NCBI GenBank assembly: GCA_963580285.1
Contig: CAUZLF010000270.1
Location: forward strand, 87,501-151,500
From: Lucinisca nassula
Lineage: Eukaryota; Mollusca; Bivalvia; Lucinida; Lucinidae
DNA: 64,000 bases
Direction of reading: 5' to 3'
The number at the start of each line of letters is the position of its first letter. Within the stretch, counting starts at the first letter, position 1. Shown one piece after another: positions 43,873-54,422 of this stretch. Made by a program: the position numbers and the translations under genes. A model generated the notes under the pieces. The model was not told the origin of the DNA. It did no database searches and was given only the letters and a program-made list of their open reading frames with translations.

Positions 43873-44389
43873 ATACTGGTTACGCATTTCGAGCGTCAAA
43901 CGGACTTTCATAGATCAACAGGCACGCAGTCTGATCCTCTTATCGTCTGTTCGAATTTACTTTACCTATGTGCTAGTATACCACGGAATGCTAACCAGAA
44001 TGTGCCTGTTCACAGCCGTGATTTGAGTTCATACGATCACTAAATCGTAAGGGAGGTTTTGTAAAGCTTTTACGCATTTGTTCGAAAAAGGCAGCACGCT
44101 TTAAAGCTTTTATTACGCACATATATATAACAATAAGCCTTGTTTGCTTCACGTTTGTCAAGCTAATTCTTTACAAGTGGGGACAGAAGTTGACGAAAAC
44201 CGGATTAATTAAATTATTTTCACGTCAGAAGAAGGCTGTTTCACGTAGAAGTTCCGCACAGAGGCGTACATTCGTATAAAATTGGTATTGTATTTTAAGT
44301 TCTTTTCTCGATGTCTATTTGTTGTCTTTATTAAACAAAGCGAAAAACTACATGTGACTCGAGTGCCGATGGCTGATTCAACCCCTTTT
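43873..44389. other. No feature recognised
   Basis: No coding or repeat signal identified. Confidence 0.5.
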
Positions 44390-44725
44390 TTTTAGCTCAC
44401 CTGCTCATGGTGAGGTATTGTGATCGGTAAATGTCGGGCGTCCGTTGTGCGTCGTCCGTCATGCGTCGAGCGCCGTCAACAATTTGTTTAAAAAAAACCT
44501 TGGGCAAATTTGATTCAAACTTCACAGGAATGTTACTTGGAAGGCTCCCTACCAAGAAGCTAAAATCGCTCCGCTCCGATGAACAAGATGGCCGCCAAAG
44601 CTAAAAATAAAACAATCTTTAAACGACAACTACTCCTGTACCCTTGGGCCAATTTCATTCAAACTTCCCAGGAATGTTGCTTAGGAGACCCTCTACCAAA
44701 ATAGCTAAAACGGTTCCGCTCCGAT
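44390..44725. repeat. Dispersed repeat starting AGCTCACCTG
   Basis: Two related segments: CCTTGGGCAAATTTGATTC / CCCTTGGGCCAATTTCATTC, each followed by CAAACTTC(A/C)CAGGAATGTT. This type is common in mollusc genomes; mobility not shown here. Confidence 0.65.
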
Positions 44726-44727
44726 GA

Positions 44728-44877
44728 TGAGCAAATTTTTCTCTTTAAGAGTAGACTCCTTTTTCAGAGGGACAGTTCTTACAGAAAAGCAAACAGGTAG
44801 TCCCGATAGTTGTATCCATTTTTGAAAAAAAAATGGCTGAAAAATCTGCCAGGTGTTCCCATTCCCCTTAATTCGGA
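44728..44877. mobile_element. MITE J, right half
   Basis: TCTTTAAGAGTAGACTCC to GCCAGGTGTTCCCATTCCCC. Complements the left halves at 29,291 and 49,166. Confidence 0.7.
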
Positions 44878-44883
44878 CCAACG

Positions 44884-45182
44884 GCCCCGCCCATTGGGGC
44901 TTGAAGAAATAGATGGGCTGTATGATCCTTCCACGCAGAGCTGAAACCGATCGCAAACGAGTACTGGTAAACAACTTAGAGGATCTAAGCCTGCCCAGGT
45001 AAAGCGGTGCGAGTCAAACCGCCCATGCTTATAAACCCTATTTGTTTCATTGGGCGACAGGGCTTGAGAAGTCATTTCATCTCAATGTCGGGTAAAAGTC
45101 CCACAAAATTGGAAGCAACGTCTCCAAAATGACCTACACAGTGTTGACGGGGACGTTAAACCTCAAATCAAACAAACACATA
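44884..45182 (+). mobile_element. SINE A copy
   Basis: GGCCCCGCCCATTGGGGC to CAAATCAAACAAACACA. Flanks TAATTCGGACCAA and TAATTCTGGCCAA are a worn target duplication. Confidence 0.87.
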
Positions 45183-45282
45183 ATTCTGGCCAAAGAATGT
45201 GCACTGTGCTGATTTACCGCATCTGTTTACAGTTGCCAAACTGAACGACTCGATATGGCCTTAACAGTGTTTATGGCCATAT

Positions 45283-45440
45283 GGCCATTTTGTGGGAAAG
45301 TAACTGTCCTTATGGCCTTCCTTTGTTTAGGTTTCCATTATGGTCTGGTCGCTTAATGTTTGTATTTCTTTCCCTTTGGTGTCTTTTATGGGTGGAGTAA
45401 GTTAATTGTATCAATTCCTGATCTTTGTTTTACTTCTACT
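45283..45440 (+). repeat. G repeat, right part
   Basis: GGCCATTTTGTGGGAAAGTA to GATCTTTGTTTTACTTCTA, with a GTGTCTTTTATGGGTGG variant block. Confidence 0.7.
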
Positions 45441-45796
45441 TTACTGGGCCGTAAAACTCCTAACCAAACCCTCTTCACCGCAACTTGACAGACTCAATCT
45501 CGATTGTAACATACCAACATAACCGGAATATATTCTTTGGAAAATCCTACTCTGTGCATTTTTTTCGCTGCAACTTGACAAGTTGATCTTGACGTACAAT
45601 CCCGACAGCGTCTAATGCTATCATAGAAACAAACCTATTTAGTTCTAAGACGAAAACAATAGAACACGGAATCTTCTCTTTGACAAAGATAAACCCTGGG
45701 CTACTAAATTTTAGATTTAGATTACATAAACGTCACCCGAGCTTTCTACGGAAGCCTGTAATGTCACTTCCAGCCTGCATATTGGATCACATCCTT
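45441..45796. other. No feature recognised
   Basis: Nothing coding or repetitive identified. Confidence 0.45.
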
Positions 45797-46474
45797 ATTT
45801 CTTGCACACCAGATAAGGAAATCCATAGTTTGAGCTTGGGATAGAAATTCCGTTCTAACCTTGGTGTTCATACCAATGCAGGGACAGGGTAAAATTGAAT
45901 ATTCTCGCGTGTTTGATAAAGGCAGCGGTTGAATACGACCTCATATACGCTCTCGTTGAGGTTGACGTCACAGCACGTTACGTGACGTCAAAAAAAGTTA
46001 CTGAAGTATCATCACAATATGTCGGAACATTGGGATATAATATAAGAATCTTATATGGGTGTGAGGGGTGGATAGAAAAATCCGTTCCAACGGTCACTGT
46101 CCGGCATCACGAGGCTTGCCGAGTGATGCCGGACATGATCCCGAGAGACGGATTTTTCTATCCACCCCTCACATCCATATTGGATTCTTTTTCTTGCCTA
46201 CCTTCCATTTCTTAGCGCGGAATTTCAATGCTGCAGTCGCTTCGGTTACCAACGTCCGCCATATTGTGTTGACACTGCAGGAATGTTAAGTGACGTCACG
46301 GATCGTGCATGACGTCAACCTTAACGACGGCGCACGCAAGGTCGTAATCAACCAGTGCATGTCAATGATCAAACACGCGATCATATTCGATTTGGGGTCG
46401 GAACACCAGGGTCAGAACATAAATTTCTATCCCAGGGTAAAATCGCGGATTTCCTTGTCTGGTGTGTAAGAAAT
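45797..46474. mobile_element. L foldback element, complete (678 bp)
   Basis: Ends ATTTCTTGCACACCAG and CTGGTGTGTAAGAAAT. Arms of about 250 bp each carry CCTGGGATAGAAATTT, ATCGCGTGTTTGAT and GACGTCACAGCACGTTACG-type blocks as mirror images. The centre (46,046-46,172) is a second hairpin with stem GGATAGAAAAATCCGT and CACTGTCCGGCATCACGAGG. No open frame for a transposase, so non-autonomous. Confidence 0.85.
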
Positions 46475-47030
46475 TCATATCCAACACAGGTTTCCTACCC
46501 AGGGATAGGATAAAAATCGAAAATTCTCACGTGGTTGATGTTGATGTGCACTGGTTGAATATAACGTCACGTAGGTATATGTCGTCAATAAATTTGACGT
46601 CACTGACATGTAATGACGTCAAAAACGCTGTATTGTTTTTACCAAAATATGGCAACGTAATTCAAAATCATCGCGTTTATCATATATTTGGCAGGAAACA
46701 AACCCATCTGCAACAGATAGATGTAAATCCAAAAACGGTTCTCTGTGTGTGTGGGTGGGGGGGGGGGGGTAAGGGGGGGGGGGGGGGTGTAAATTTGACT
46801 GATCAAACCATCAAATAAGGTATAAGGTATTGTCTATATTTAATAAATCATCCAAATATCTAGAAGTCGAGCTAAAGGCATTGGTTTTCAACGGAAATGT
46901 ACATCATGAAGCCGGTCTCTTTCATAGCAAAACAACATGGGGTGTGCAATTCGTACCTATCGGAATACCCACAATTTGTCCAAATAACTTAGTACCAAAT
47001 CTTATGTAAATATTGTCAAGTAGAAAGGTC
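46475..47030. other. No gene; G-rich run
   Basis: Long G runs at 46,757-46,787 (length uncertain in assembly). Nothing else recognised. Confidence 0.55.
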
Positions 47031-47033
47031 AAA

Positions 47034-47243
47034 AGAACAGTCCCAAATGTTGTCTTCATATAGGACTTTTACTGTACTTTGTGTAAGATTGATTGATTGA
47101 GTGATTGACTGATATTGTCACAGTCCCAAATGTTGTCTTTAAATAGGATTTTACTGTACTTTGTTTAAGATTGATTGATTGACTATTTGATTGATTGACT
47201 GAGTGACTAATTGATTGATTGGTTGGTTGGTTGGTTGATTGAT

Positions 47244-47275
<32 letters not shown>

Positions 47276-47335
47276 TGACCGTGTCCGACCGACCGACCGA
47301 CCGATCGATCGATCGACTGATTGATTGATTTTTAC
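47034..47335. repeat. Two MITE F ends in tandem, then tetranucleotide block
   Basis: ACAGTCCCAAATGTTGTCTT with GGACTTTTACTGTACTTTG occurs twice (47,038 and 47,120), each followed by GATTGATTGA. From about 47,160 TTGA, GGTT, CTGA, CCGA and TCGA units follow one another. Confidence 0.8.
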
Positions 47336-47999
47336 GGTGCATCAGCACAATGTAGGCCATATTGCGCAGACTATTTCAAAATTAAACAAAATATATCCCA
47401 AAATTTGTTATCCGGAACTATATCGGGTCTCAGGAACGAATTCGAATCAGCCTTAGTAGATAGATGAACCATATTAAAGTTTCAAAGCGCAAAGGTGCCT
47501 CCGTATTACCGGTGGAAAAAGGCCACCGAGAACCCCGACAACACAATAGTCGGTATCACTCAATCAGAGAGAAAACACAAATGAGTCACCATACAAACAA
47601 TCCAACAAATCGGTGGATTGGTCTGAAAATCGACTCCGATCAGCCGGCGCCTTCGTAAAGTTTGACCTGCTTCTTATTTTACGGGAGCAACGTATAGCTC
47701 CAAGGCTATCCGGATGGCCATTGCGGAAACTGTAATCAGATTTCGCGGGCGCACAGGCTGACTGGTTTTCGTTTTTCGCCCGTATATCTGAGCTGTTTTG
47801 CCATGGACTAGCTCAGAATAGCTGAGAAGAGATAACGTCACCCAATGATCAGGAAAAGATCAATTTATGGCAGGCAATCGGAGCATTTTCCAGTGAAATA
47901 TGACAATATTGTCTCTTTCTGACAGGTCCGAGCTTTGAACAGAGAAATAAGATGATCGCGACTCTAATTGTATGCTAATGAAGTACTGGTTGCATGAAA
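47336..47999. other. No gene recognised
   Basis: Contains H2-like fragments (ACTCCGATCAGCCGGCG at 47,634; GCGCACAGGCTGACTGG at 47,752). No coding features recognised. Confidence 0.45.
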
Positions 48000-48004
48000 C
48001 GTAT

Positions 48005-48070
48005 AGGCATTGCCGTATCAACGTCGATGCAGCGTCATGACGTTGCATCGACGTTGATACGACGTTGCCT
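48005..48070. repeat. P-type core palindrome
   Basis: GGCATTGCCGTATCAACGTC with GACGTTGATACGACGTTGCC around GATGCAGCGTCATGACGTTG. Same core as 59,322 and 62,724. Confidence 0.75.
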
Positions 48071-48119
48071 AAATGGAATGAATGCACCTGATATTGTATT
48101 CCACGATTTCTACAAGGGG

Positions 48120-48270
48120 TGCTAGCATGGGACTTCCTTTTCGCTTTCTATAAATTCGGCCCCTCTGAAAAAGGGGTCGACCATTCAAGGAAAGTATTTG
48201 CTTTTCAGGTTTAATTTCTTTCATTTAAGCGTGGACCCTAATTGACACGGGAGATGAAAAATTTTTGGGA
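48120..48270. mobile_element. MITE J relative, worn
   Basis: GGGACTTCCTTTTCGCTTTC, CTGAAAAAGGGGTC and TTTCATTTAAGCGTGGACCC match the J interior; terminal ends changed. Confidence 0.5.
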
Positions 48271-48728
48271 GTTGACCCCACCACCTAAATATGATCATTC
48301 ATATTAAACACGTCGTAGTCCCAGTGGATGCGGTTTCCAGAGAAATACTGAGACCTAGTCCGAAGCCCCACGTAAAGGTTTCGACCTCAATAAAGCTTAA
48401 CAGCTTCACATGCTCAAACAAAAATGTTCTCTTCGTCTTTGTGAAGAACATTAACATATTGCAGGGACCTGTTAACAGAACATTTATTTGCCGAGCAGAA
48501 CATTTAACATGGGCATGTTAGACATAGTGCGGGTCTTTCCATATAAGGAAGTTGTATATATTTATGTAGTCTAAGGGTAAGAAATGTAGCGAAATGTCTT
48601 GTCTTTAAACCTGTTCTGAAAATATTACAACAAGAAAACCTCTTTTAACAATCTCGAGGGTGGGGTATGATTATGAGAATCGATAGCGGTTTGTGCAAAG
48701 TATAATTCTTAGGTTTGTGTTCTCACCT
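48271..48728. other. No feature recognised
   Basis: No coding or repeat signal identified; one 76-codon open frame without features. Confidence 0.45.
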
Positions 48729-48739
48729 ACGTCGGGTAG

Positions 48740-49044
48740 TATGTTTGTTTCTATTGGAGTTTAACGGCCCAGTCAACACTATTTTAGGTCATTTTGAGCT
48801 GGTCAGTTTAGCTATCCACAATATTCCTGGGCAGGCGTATACGTAAGCGGTTAACCAGTACAGTGCACATTCTTTTGCCAGAAACTGACAACTGCCCTTT
48901 TTGAATCAGCGGAAGGGAGAGAGTGTACGCAGAAAAGATTTCATGATCCACGAAATAATGTTGCCGTCCCCGGCAGGTATCGAATCCGCGTCCTCCTGAT
49001 TACCAGTCAGGCATGCATCCGCCTGAGCTACCGAGCCGGCGCCC
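48740..49044 (-). mobile_element. SINE B, full length with target duplication
   Basis: Flanked by ACGTCGGGTAG (48,729-48,739) and ACGTCGGATAG (49,045-49,055). Head on the minus strand: GCTCGGTAGCTCAGGCGG, B box GGATTCGATACC. Tail complement of TTTGTTTCTATTGG. Confidence 0.9.
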
Positions 49045-49165
49045 ACGTCGGATAGATATATATGTCTTGATAATGAAAGGTAAGTTTGTTCGATCGTAAA
49101 GCTTTGACACAAAATGGAGACGCACAAAACCATGAAAGAAAATCCGAACTGATGAAGCCGGCTTA

Positions 49166-49265
49166 AGGGGTATGGATACAGCTTTAGTGGAGGCAACTCA
49201 TGCAAAATTATTTTTGTCTCCAGTGTCAATGGGGTCAACTCTTACACTGAAGGAAAGAAGATAAA
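49166..49265. mobile_element. MITE J, left half
   Basis: TAAGGGGTATGGATACAGC to CAACTCTTACACTGAAGG; right half missing. Confidence 0.6.
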
Positions 49266-49357
49266 TGTACAATAAAAACCTGCCTTAGTGGCCGCCTTTA
49301 TCAAGCAAGCACTCCGTTTTAAGCCCAAAAAAGGGCAAATATATTAAACTCACAGGT

Positions 49358-49395
49358 GTTTGTTTGTTTGATTTGAGGTTTAACGTCCCCGTCAA
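49358..49395 (-). mobile_element. SINE A tail fragment (38 bp)
   Basis: GTTTGTTTGATTTGAGGTTT plus AACGTCCCCGTCAA is the 3' end of family A on the minus strand. It meets the 5' end of the next A copy head on. Confidence 0.8.
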
Positions 49396-49692
49396 ACGGC
49401 CCCCGCCCATCGGGGCTTGAAGAAATAGTCGGGCTGTATGATGCTTCCACGCAGAGCTGAAACCGACTTGCACGCGAGTACTGATAAACCGCTTAGAGGA
49501 TCTAGGCCTGCCCAGGTGAAGCGGTGCGAATCGGCCCGTCCATGCTTATAAACCCTTTTGGTTTCATTGGGCGGCAGGGCTTGAGATGTCATTTCATCTC
49601 AATGTCGGGTAAAGTCCCACAAAATTGGAAGCAACGTCTCCAAAATGACCTTTACAGTGTTGACGGGGACGCTAAACCTCAAATCAACCAAC
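49396..49692 (+). mobile_element. SINE A copy
   Basis: ACGGCCCCCGCCCATCGGGG to CTCAAATCAACCAACTT; complete. Opposite in orientation to the tail fragment on its left. Confidence 0.87.
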
Positions 49693-49785
49693 TTAATATA
49701 CCCTCGTAAACCGCAGTTTTCTCTATAAAAAGTTGGGTTAACGAGGGAGTTCAAACCCAGGGAGTTCATTTCACGGACTTGTTAA
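49693..49785. mobile_element. MITE M2, right end only
   Basis: ATATACCCTCGTAAACCGC, AGTTTTCTCTATAAAAAG and the end TTCATTTCACGGACTTGTT. Confidence 0.68.
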
Positions 49786-49792
49786 AGCTCTG

Positions 49793-49980
49793 CATGCTGG
49801 GTATTTTTCAGCAGACGACATTTTGATTTTTTTTTCTTATTTTTCCCAATAAACAGAATTTTACATTTCATGCAAATTAATTTACATGGAATGTCAGAAC
49901 CTGTTTCAGGGAAAAACAACAAAAATATCATCAGATTGTCGTCTGCTGATTACGTTGGCTAGAGAGTGGTAAAGGTTAAC
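49793..49980. mobile_element. Dispersed element with CAGCAGACGACA stem
   Basis: Second copy of the 43,721 family. The outer stem CAGCAGACGACA/TGTCGTCTGCTG is kept; the interior has CATTTCATGCAAATT and AATTTACATGGAATG, a further imperfect inverted repeat. Confidence 0.72.
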
Positions 49981-50545
49981 ATGATGCCGACCATTCAAAT
50001 GACTTGTTCTAAAGGCGAACTGTTTAACTTATATTTAATTTTAAAATTTATATTTCAAAAATGATAACAATGACAAAAAAGAAGGAAAGAAAAGAATAAA
50101 AAAACATCCTGGAGTCAGCGCAAAATCATTGTCTGAAATCAAAACGCCGCGAACAAAACGTGCGAAAATAATGTTCGTCTTGTGTTACATAATTCAACAT
50201 TAAATCTATTGTTAAATATGAAATCTCATTAAAAGTATCTAAAATGGATTGTATGACAGAAAAAGTTTCACTCAAAGAAAACAAGCTCCATTTTCTGACA
50301 AAGGGGCATTGTGTTTGTCTAAAGTAGTATCATGGCGCTGGCATCGTATTGCCTTTGTTACGTATGGGTGGGGTACCTTATTACCTGCTCCGTGTCTGAC
50401 CCTAGCTTTGCATCTTTTGATGGGAAATCATACATTATTAAGGTATTCTGTTGACTTTATATTTATTTACTTATCAAGATATGTGTGAATCATTGCCTAC
50501 AATATTTTGCAATTATTAGGCAGTCATGGGAAAAACTGATTTTGT
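49981..50545. other. No gene recognised
   Basis: AT-rich; open frame of 79 codons without recognisable features. Confidence 0.5.
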
Positions 50546-50547
50546 CA

Positions 50548-50618
50548 TTAGCGAACAACAGATATGCGGATCAGACTGCGCAGTCGCGCAGTCTGATCAG
50601 CATCTTTGTTGTTCGCTG
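50548..50618. repeat. H2 hairpin
   Basis: TTAGCGAACAACAGATATGC and AGCATCTTTGTTGTTCGC, core GATCAGACTGCGCAG-TCGCGCAGTCTGATC. Confidence 0.83.
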
Positions 50619-52225
50619 CTTGAAATGAACAATACCTGTAGTTGCAAAATCTGAAATTTCAAGCCTCTTGCTAGTCTGTGTAGCTGAGCAGACTGGTTTG
50701 TGTTTAACCTAGTGGTAAAACCCCAAACGCAGGCTTTCCCGTGACCGGGCTTATGTTTATGAGACACTGCAAAACGGGAACTGTGGGTGTTGTCGAGTTG
50801 CGTCATATGATTTTTTTTTTATTTACATGCGCACTCATGCGCACTCAGCTTGGACTCAAATACGCCTGCGCACCAACTCAACCGGAACATAGCCTACCAT
50901 ACCTGCATACAGATAACTTGAGACATTGAATATCAAAATAAAACACGGATGCACAGGCTGGTCTGAGTTTTTAATATGTGCACGCGTGCCGGGGCACCAT
51001 TGTGTTCGGTGTGCCTCAGTTTGGCTTCGATGCGCAGCATTATAGTTTTTTATGCGTAACACTAGCGGTTTTGTTTGAATTGATGTTTAACGTCCCCGTC
51101 AACACGAATTAGGTCATTTTGGACATAGGTTATATTGATTCTAAGTACTATAGGGGTTATCTAAATGCACAAAAATGAAGGAGTTTTCTTGATGGGAACG
51201 AAATGCTCTTAGAAACCTTGGCATGCGCAGGCGGCATGCTTGTGGCAGTTACGTAGTTAAAGATTGCTTTAAACATCTCATGCTTAACACCTTTCTTTTA
51301 TGAATTCAACAGAACTAAATTCTAATTTAATTCCAATTCTTTGTAATTTAATTATACACGAGCCCTTGGCGCACAAATTAAGGAATAAATACAATATTTT
51401 AATTGGTACTAGGGGCTTCTGTTCTTTAGTGCTATCAGTACCTCAATGACAATTGTAATGTTATATCTGTTTCAAGATTTTTCAAGTGTCCTTGTCATTA
51501 ATATGCTTATATTGTGTTTACTTTTCTTCCTTTTCATCCGTAGAGTTTGGTCTAATTTTTCGATTGTTTGGCATGATTTATCCACACTTGTCACTTAAAA
51601 CCTTCACAAGAACATTAAATTACCTCGCATGATTGTCATCAGATATAAAAATGGCATTGTCGACCGGAACTATAGGCCCGCACTTATTGTCTGGCAGGGC
51701 CGCTTAAGTATTTCACAAATTTAAATAGATCACAAATTCAAACTGTAAATTTGTATAAGTGCGACAACAATGGTCTTAAGTGCAGGCTCGTGAACCTCGA
51801 TTTTTCATTCTCTATTCGAAAAATAATTTGTTTGATAATACGACGACAAGGACGAGGACATTTGATTACGAAGATTAAATATCATAGTCACAATGAAAGT
51901 AGTGCTATAGTCTCAGAATATCAATGCGCCCTTAAACAGTCCTATATCTTTTTATAAAGCACACAGGCAACAAAGACACTATTTACCTAGGCTGTATTTC
52001 TTTTAATACCTTGGATATGTCACCAGTGTCAAGCAAACAAGCGTTTCCCAAGCCTCGCGCCCACGTGTTAAAGCATTCTTTTGAAGCAGACGACACCGAC
52101 TGACGCTTTTCGATTGTCGCAATCTATTGTTGAAAAATTAATATATTTAACAATAAGATGTTTTGAAAGCAATCTATATTGTATTATATATATATACATA
52201 TACGACAGATGATACAAATGGTGTT
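50619..52225. other. Sparse-repeat stretch
   Basis: Only a SINE A tail fragment (minus, about 51,070-51,122: TTTAACGTCCCCGTCAACAC) and minor H2 scraps are recognised. No convincing exon found. Confidence 0.5.
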
Positions 52226-52227
52226 GA

Positions 52228-52593
52228 AATAGGGGTTCTTTTTATAATGAGTTTTCTCTGAACAACTTTGAAGGTCTCGACGGAATAGTAACAGTTTGCT
52301 TTGAACAACGGATATATGTTATGCAATTAAATGCTTTCGGAACTGGCTTACTGCCGTATAATGGCAAATGGATATTCTGGACTTCTGAATGCATTGAAGG
52401 AACCATTGTGTGCGGCTTGAGCGTTTCCGGCATCATCTAGTTCTGATCGAAATTGTCATAACAAGAAACCGCCAAACTGGATTACAACTGTCGGCCCTCG
52501 TTCCCTTTCTGGATGTTTCCCGGAAGTGGACCCTATTACACTCCACCTCCCAGATATGGCTATCCCACAAGACCTCTCGAACAAACTTGGTAA
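52228..52593 (+). other. Weak candidate exon(s), one frame
   Basis: In a single plus frame, 52,228-52,437 is open for 70 codons with a protein-like mix (for example IVTVCFEQRIYVMQLNAFG). After four stops within about 25 bp, 52,462-52,590 is open again (43 codons) with a proline/tyrosine/glycine-rich piece, FPGSGPYYTPPPRYGYP, ending at TAA. AG at about 52,465 and GTAATG at 52,590 could be splice sites. No known domain was recognised and chance is a real explanation. Confidence 0.15.
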
Positions 52594-53800
52594 TGTTTTT
52601 CCTTATGATTTTATGTTTCATGGTCAATATCTATCAATGTTATTCAGCTACATACATGTTTATAAACTGGTAATATTTTATGGTCGGAGACCTGGTACCA
52701 TTCGTTCAAAACTAACGATGCCGTTAGTTAACATACCGTTAAAACAGTGAACATTTAATACGGCAAATATGCTAAAATGTTTGCTGATTAAATGTGAGTA
52801 GCTTTCACATTTTTTTCATCAAAAATACCACTACAAAATATATTATACTTGCTAGAACATTTAACATTTTGACGACTTACAAGCTCGATAATTTAACGAT
52901 GCTTTGAACAACAGGGCTTTTAAACAACTCTTTCCATTTTTGTTATTAGATGATTTTCTACTAGTTTTTATGTAATGCCGCTGTATAACTGCACGAAAAT
53001 GGTTTCTAAATATAGAACATGACTACATACAACTTTGATAATTACATAAGCTAAACTGGTTTGTTTATCCTTTCGAGATATCATTTCTGCAATTAAAACG
53101 GATGTAAAATAAGCTTAGGTATAAAAAATATGTAAAGCGATGCCAAAGAGTCTCAGCCAGCTGATGAAATGGAACGCGTATCCTCCGTTACAGTTTAATA
53201 TTCTAGCTGATGAATTTCACTACATTTTCCTATACTATCATGCCAGTAGACAAACCGCGCCTTAAAACGTGTCTAGGATCCACAGATCAACGATAAAAAA
53301 GCTCAGGCTCTGCGTCCACTGTTGATTTGAGATTTATTTGGGTATATTGAAGTTTATTGCGAAAAGCAAAGGCACTGATCAGACTGCGTATATCAAAACA
53401 CCTTTTCCCTTTTATATGGCTAAATATGACAAATTATAATAATTTCACACGCTTTAAAATTATACTTTATAACAGTGAACCATTTTACGTTTATCTCAAG
53501 CTTTCACGAAGAAAACTAGAAATGTGTCCAAACGCCGTAGATATCCCGCCATGTGCTTTGCCCAGGAGATATCGCTCAAGGGCGTACGTCCAAACATATA
53601 TAACTATTGCGCACACCCAGAAAAAGTGAAAGTCATATGCTCAGGCATCATGGAATATTGAGACAAAGTTTGAATGGAGATCAGTCAGCTTAAGCAATAG
53701 CAGTTACTGTTTCCCAACCAGTGTTTTAATATATGTATTTTAATTGCATTTATATACTTATTTATTTATTGGCATTTCGTCAGACAACGTTCTATTAGAT
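52594..53800. other. No gene recognised
   Basis: AT-rich; an H2 half (GGCACTGATCAGACTGCG) at 53,370. Nothing else identified. Confidence 0.5.
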
Positions 53801-53814
53801 TACCGGTTTATCAG

Positions 53815-54147
53815 TACCGGTCCCGATAGCTCAGTTGGTAGAGTGTCCGCTCCGGGGAACGGGAGGTCACGGGTTCGATCCCGGGCCGCGACATACCAAA
53901 GTCGTTAAGAATAGTACTAGCTGCTCCTCGCTTGGCACTCAGATTTACGAGGTAGAGCTAGGACTGGTCGACCCAATGTCAGGATAATGTGACTGGGTGA
54001 GGTATCATGTAATGTGTCTGGGACATGATACTTCAGTGAGGCAGCACTATAAAAGTGAGCATTGAGCTCCCTGTCGCAACCAGACACCGTCGTGATATGA
54101 CTGAAAATTTGTTGAAAGCGACGTTAAACCAGAATTCACACACACAC
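53815..54147 (+). mobile_element. SINE C, full length with 13-bp target duplication
   Basis: Flanked by ACCGGTTTATCAG at 53,802-53,814 and 54,148-54,160. tRNA-like head 53,818-53,892 with A box TAGCTCAGTTGG and B box GGTTCGATCCC, body with CAGGATAATGTGACTGGG, tail AGCGACGTTAAACC then (CA)n. Complete promoter, unlike the copy at 18,860. Confidence 0.93.
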
Positions 54148-54160
54148 ACCGGTTTATCAG

Positions 54161-54422
54161 AAGCGTACATGAAGAACCCTTATTCGAGAGGCTCAAAAAA
54201 TAGGAAAGCAAACAGGAAGCCCCTATAGTTTACTGCAGAGGACCCAAGCTATAACGCTAAAAATTTACCGCTATAGCGAATTTGCCGCTATAAAACCCCA
54301 ATAAGGAGTATAGTTTATCAACGACCTTTGAGAGTTCAACGTTCAAACGTGGCAAGACTATTCCATGTTTTAGGGGATGCAGGTTTCGGATTTCTTTTTT
54401 TCACAGGATTTTTAAATTATGA
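54161..54422. other. No feature recognised
   Basis: No coding or repeat signal identified. Confidence 0.4.

Noticed and set aside
53818..53892. Possible true tRNA gene
   Set aside because: Although A and B boxes are good, it is the head of a SINE C with tail and target duplication, and the acceptor stem does not pair.
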